Source of the DNA: JAYVSZ01 sp043774925
GTDB lineage: Bacteria; Pseudomonadota; Gammaproteobacteria; Burkholderiales; Methylophilaceae
Direction of reading: 5' to 3'
DNA: 22,432 nucleotides
Assembly: GCA_043774925.1 (NCBI GenBank)
Contig: JAYVSZ010000062.1
Coordinates: forward strand, 1-22,432
Shown here: positions 21,893-22,432 of the stretch, piece after piece
Numbering within the stretch: the first letter of the stretch is position 1
Layout: each line of letters starts with the position of its first letter
Notes under the pieces: model-generated
Databases searched by the model: none
What the model was told of the DNA's origin: nothing
What the model saw: only the letters and a program-made list of their open reading frames with translations
Made by a program: the position numbers and the translations under genes

Positions 21893-22432
21893 ATGAGCTT
21901 ATTTCAAGTTAATACGCCCCAAGCCCCGCTCGCCGAACTGCTGCGCCCTAAAACGTTGGACGAAGTGGTCGGTCAATCGCATTTGTTGGGCGAAAGCAAA
22001 CCGTTACGCTTGGCGTTTCAATCGGGTAAATTGCCGTCCATGATTCTGTGGGGGCCGCCGGGCGTGGGCAAAACCACATTAGCGCGCCTGATTGCGAATA
22101 CCGCTGATGCCGAATTTATTGCGGTTTCTGCCGTATTATCAGGCATTAAAGATATCCGTGACGCAGTTGAGCGCGCCGAGTTGACTTTGCAGCAACATGG
22201 CCGCAAAACCATTTTGTTTGTCGATGAAGTGCACCGTTTTAACAAAGGTCAGCAAGATGCGTTTTTGCCATTTGTAGAAAGTGGCTTGATTACGTTTATT
22301 GGCGCAACCACCGAAAATCCTTCGTTTGAAGTCAATAGTGCGCTATTAAGTCGTGCGCAAGTGTTTGTTTTAAATGCGCTTTCTGAAGATGAGTTAGCAC
22401 TTTTGCTTGAGCGTGCCAGATTGTTAATCGCA
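21893..22432 (+). CDS. rarA: Replication-associated recombination protein A, N-terminal 180 codons (cut by window end)
   Basis: RarA (MgsA) is an AAA+ ATPase that acts at stalled replication forks; it resembles clamp-loader subunits. The visible part begins MSLFQVNTPQAPLAELLRP and runs to the window edge without a stop. Walker A GPPGVGKTT, Walker B LFVDEVHRFNKGQQD, the sensor-1 segment GATTENPSFEVN and the arginine-finger region LLSRAQVF are all present. No strong Shine-Dalgarno sequence is seen before the ATG. No terminator lies in the 32 bases after the barrel gene, so co-transcription is likely. Confidence 0.93.
   Translation, partial: MSLFQVNTPQAPLAELLRPKTLDEVVGQSHLLGESKPLRLAFQSGKLPSMILWGPPGVGKTTLARLIANTADAEFIAVSAVLSGIKDIRDAVERAELTLQQHGRKTILFVDEVHRFNKGQQDAFLPFVESGLITFIGATTENPSFEVNSALLSRAQVFVLNALSEDELALLLERARLLIA

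Overview
The window looks like a chromosomal segment of a Gram-negative betaproteobacterium, most probably of the Methylophilaceae (Methylotenera/Methylophilus type). This rests on the overall look of the proteins, the moderate GC content, the outer-membrane proteins, and the run trxB / ftsK / lolA / rarA, which is common in Betaproteobacteria. The genus is an inference; no rRNA or tRNA lies in the window. Most genes are ordinary core genes, and the accessory material sits between them.

Region 1 (1-3166): the right part of an IS1595-family insertion sequence (IS1016-like) ends exactly against the stop codon of aqpZ (aquaporin Z). A SpoU/TrmH-type RNA methyltransferase and hslO (Hsp33) follow as a convergent pair that shares a CTAG stop.

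Region 2 (3265-5353): an iron-uptake operon with a clear Fur box overlapping its promoter. It encodes a small periplasmic cupredoxin-fold protein, an FTR1 iron permease and an overlapping outer-membrane beta-barrel, closed by a terminator.

Region 3 (5545-8100): a DUF3301 protein, an unrecognised cytoplasmic protein, and an ammonium transporter gene with a textbook nitrogen-control region (two NtrC-type palindromes 30 bp apart and a sigma-54 promoter). Just after the transporter stop lies a second, in-frame copy of its last codons that differs only at synonymous third positions. The amt terminator then overlaps the start of ispD.

Region 4 (8089-11850): ispD and ispF (MEP isoprenoid pathway) overlap by one base. 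A cluster of dispersed palindromic repeats, an ABC exporter, another palindromic element and a DUF1348 protein follow.

Region 5 (11896-16279): a DUF5677-like protein and an Smr-domain nuclease-like protein on the minus strand, then a 913-residue secreted protein on the plus strand. That protein is built of about two dozen 23-residue repeats and a C-terminal peptidoglycan-binding domain, and it ends at a perfect bidirectional terminator.

Region 6 (16299-22432): trxB, ftsK (TTG start), lolA, a TPR plus beta-barrel protein resembling surface lipoprotein assembly modifiers (Slam), and the first 180 codons of rarA. The repeat protein between smr and trxB and the barrel protein between lolA and rarA look like accessory insertions into a core neighbourhood.

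The most interesting items are the repeat protein, the uncharacterised barrel in the iron operon, the Slam-like gene and the duplicated amt tail. No obvious new multi-gene defence or secretion system is visible.
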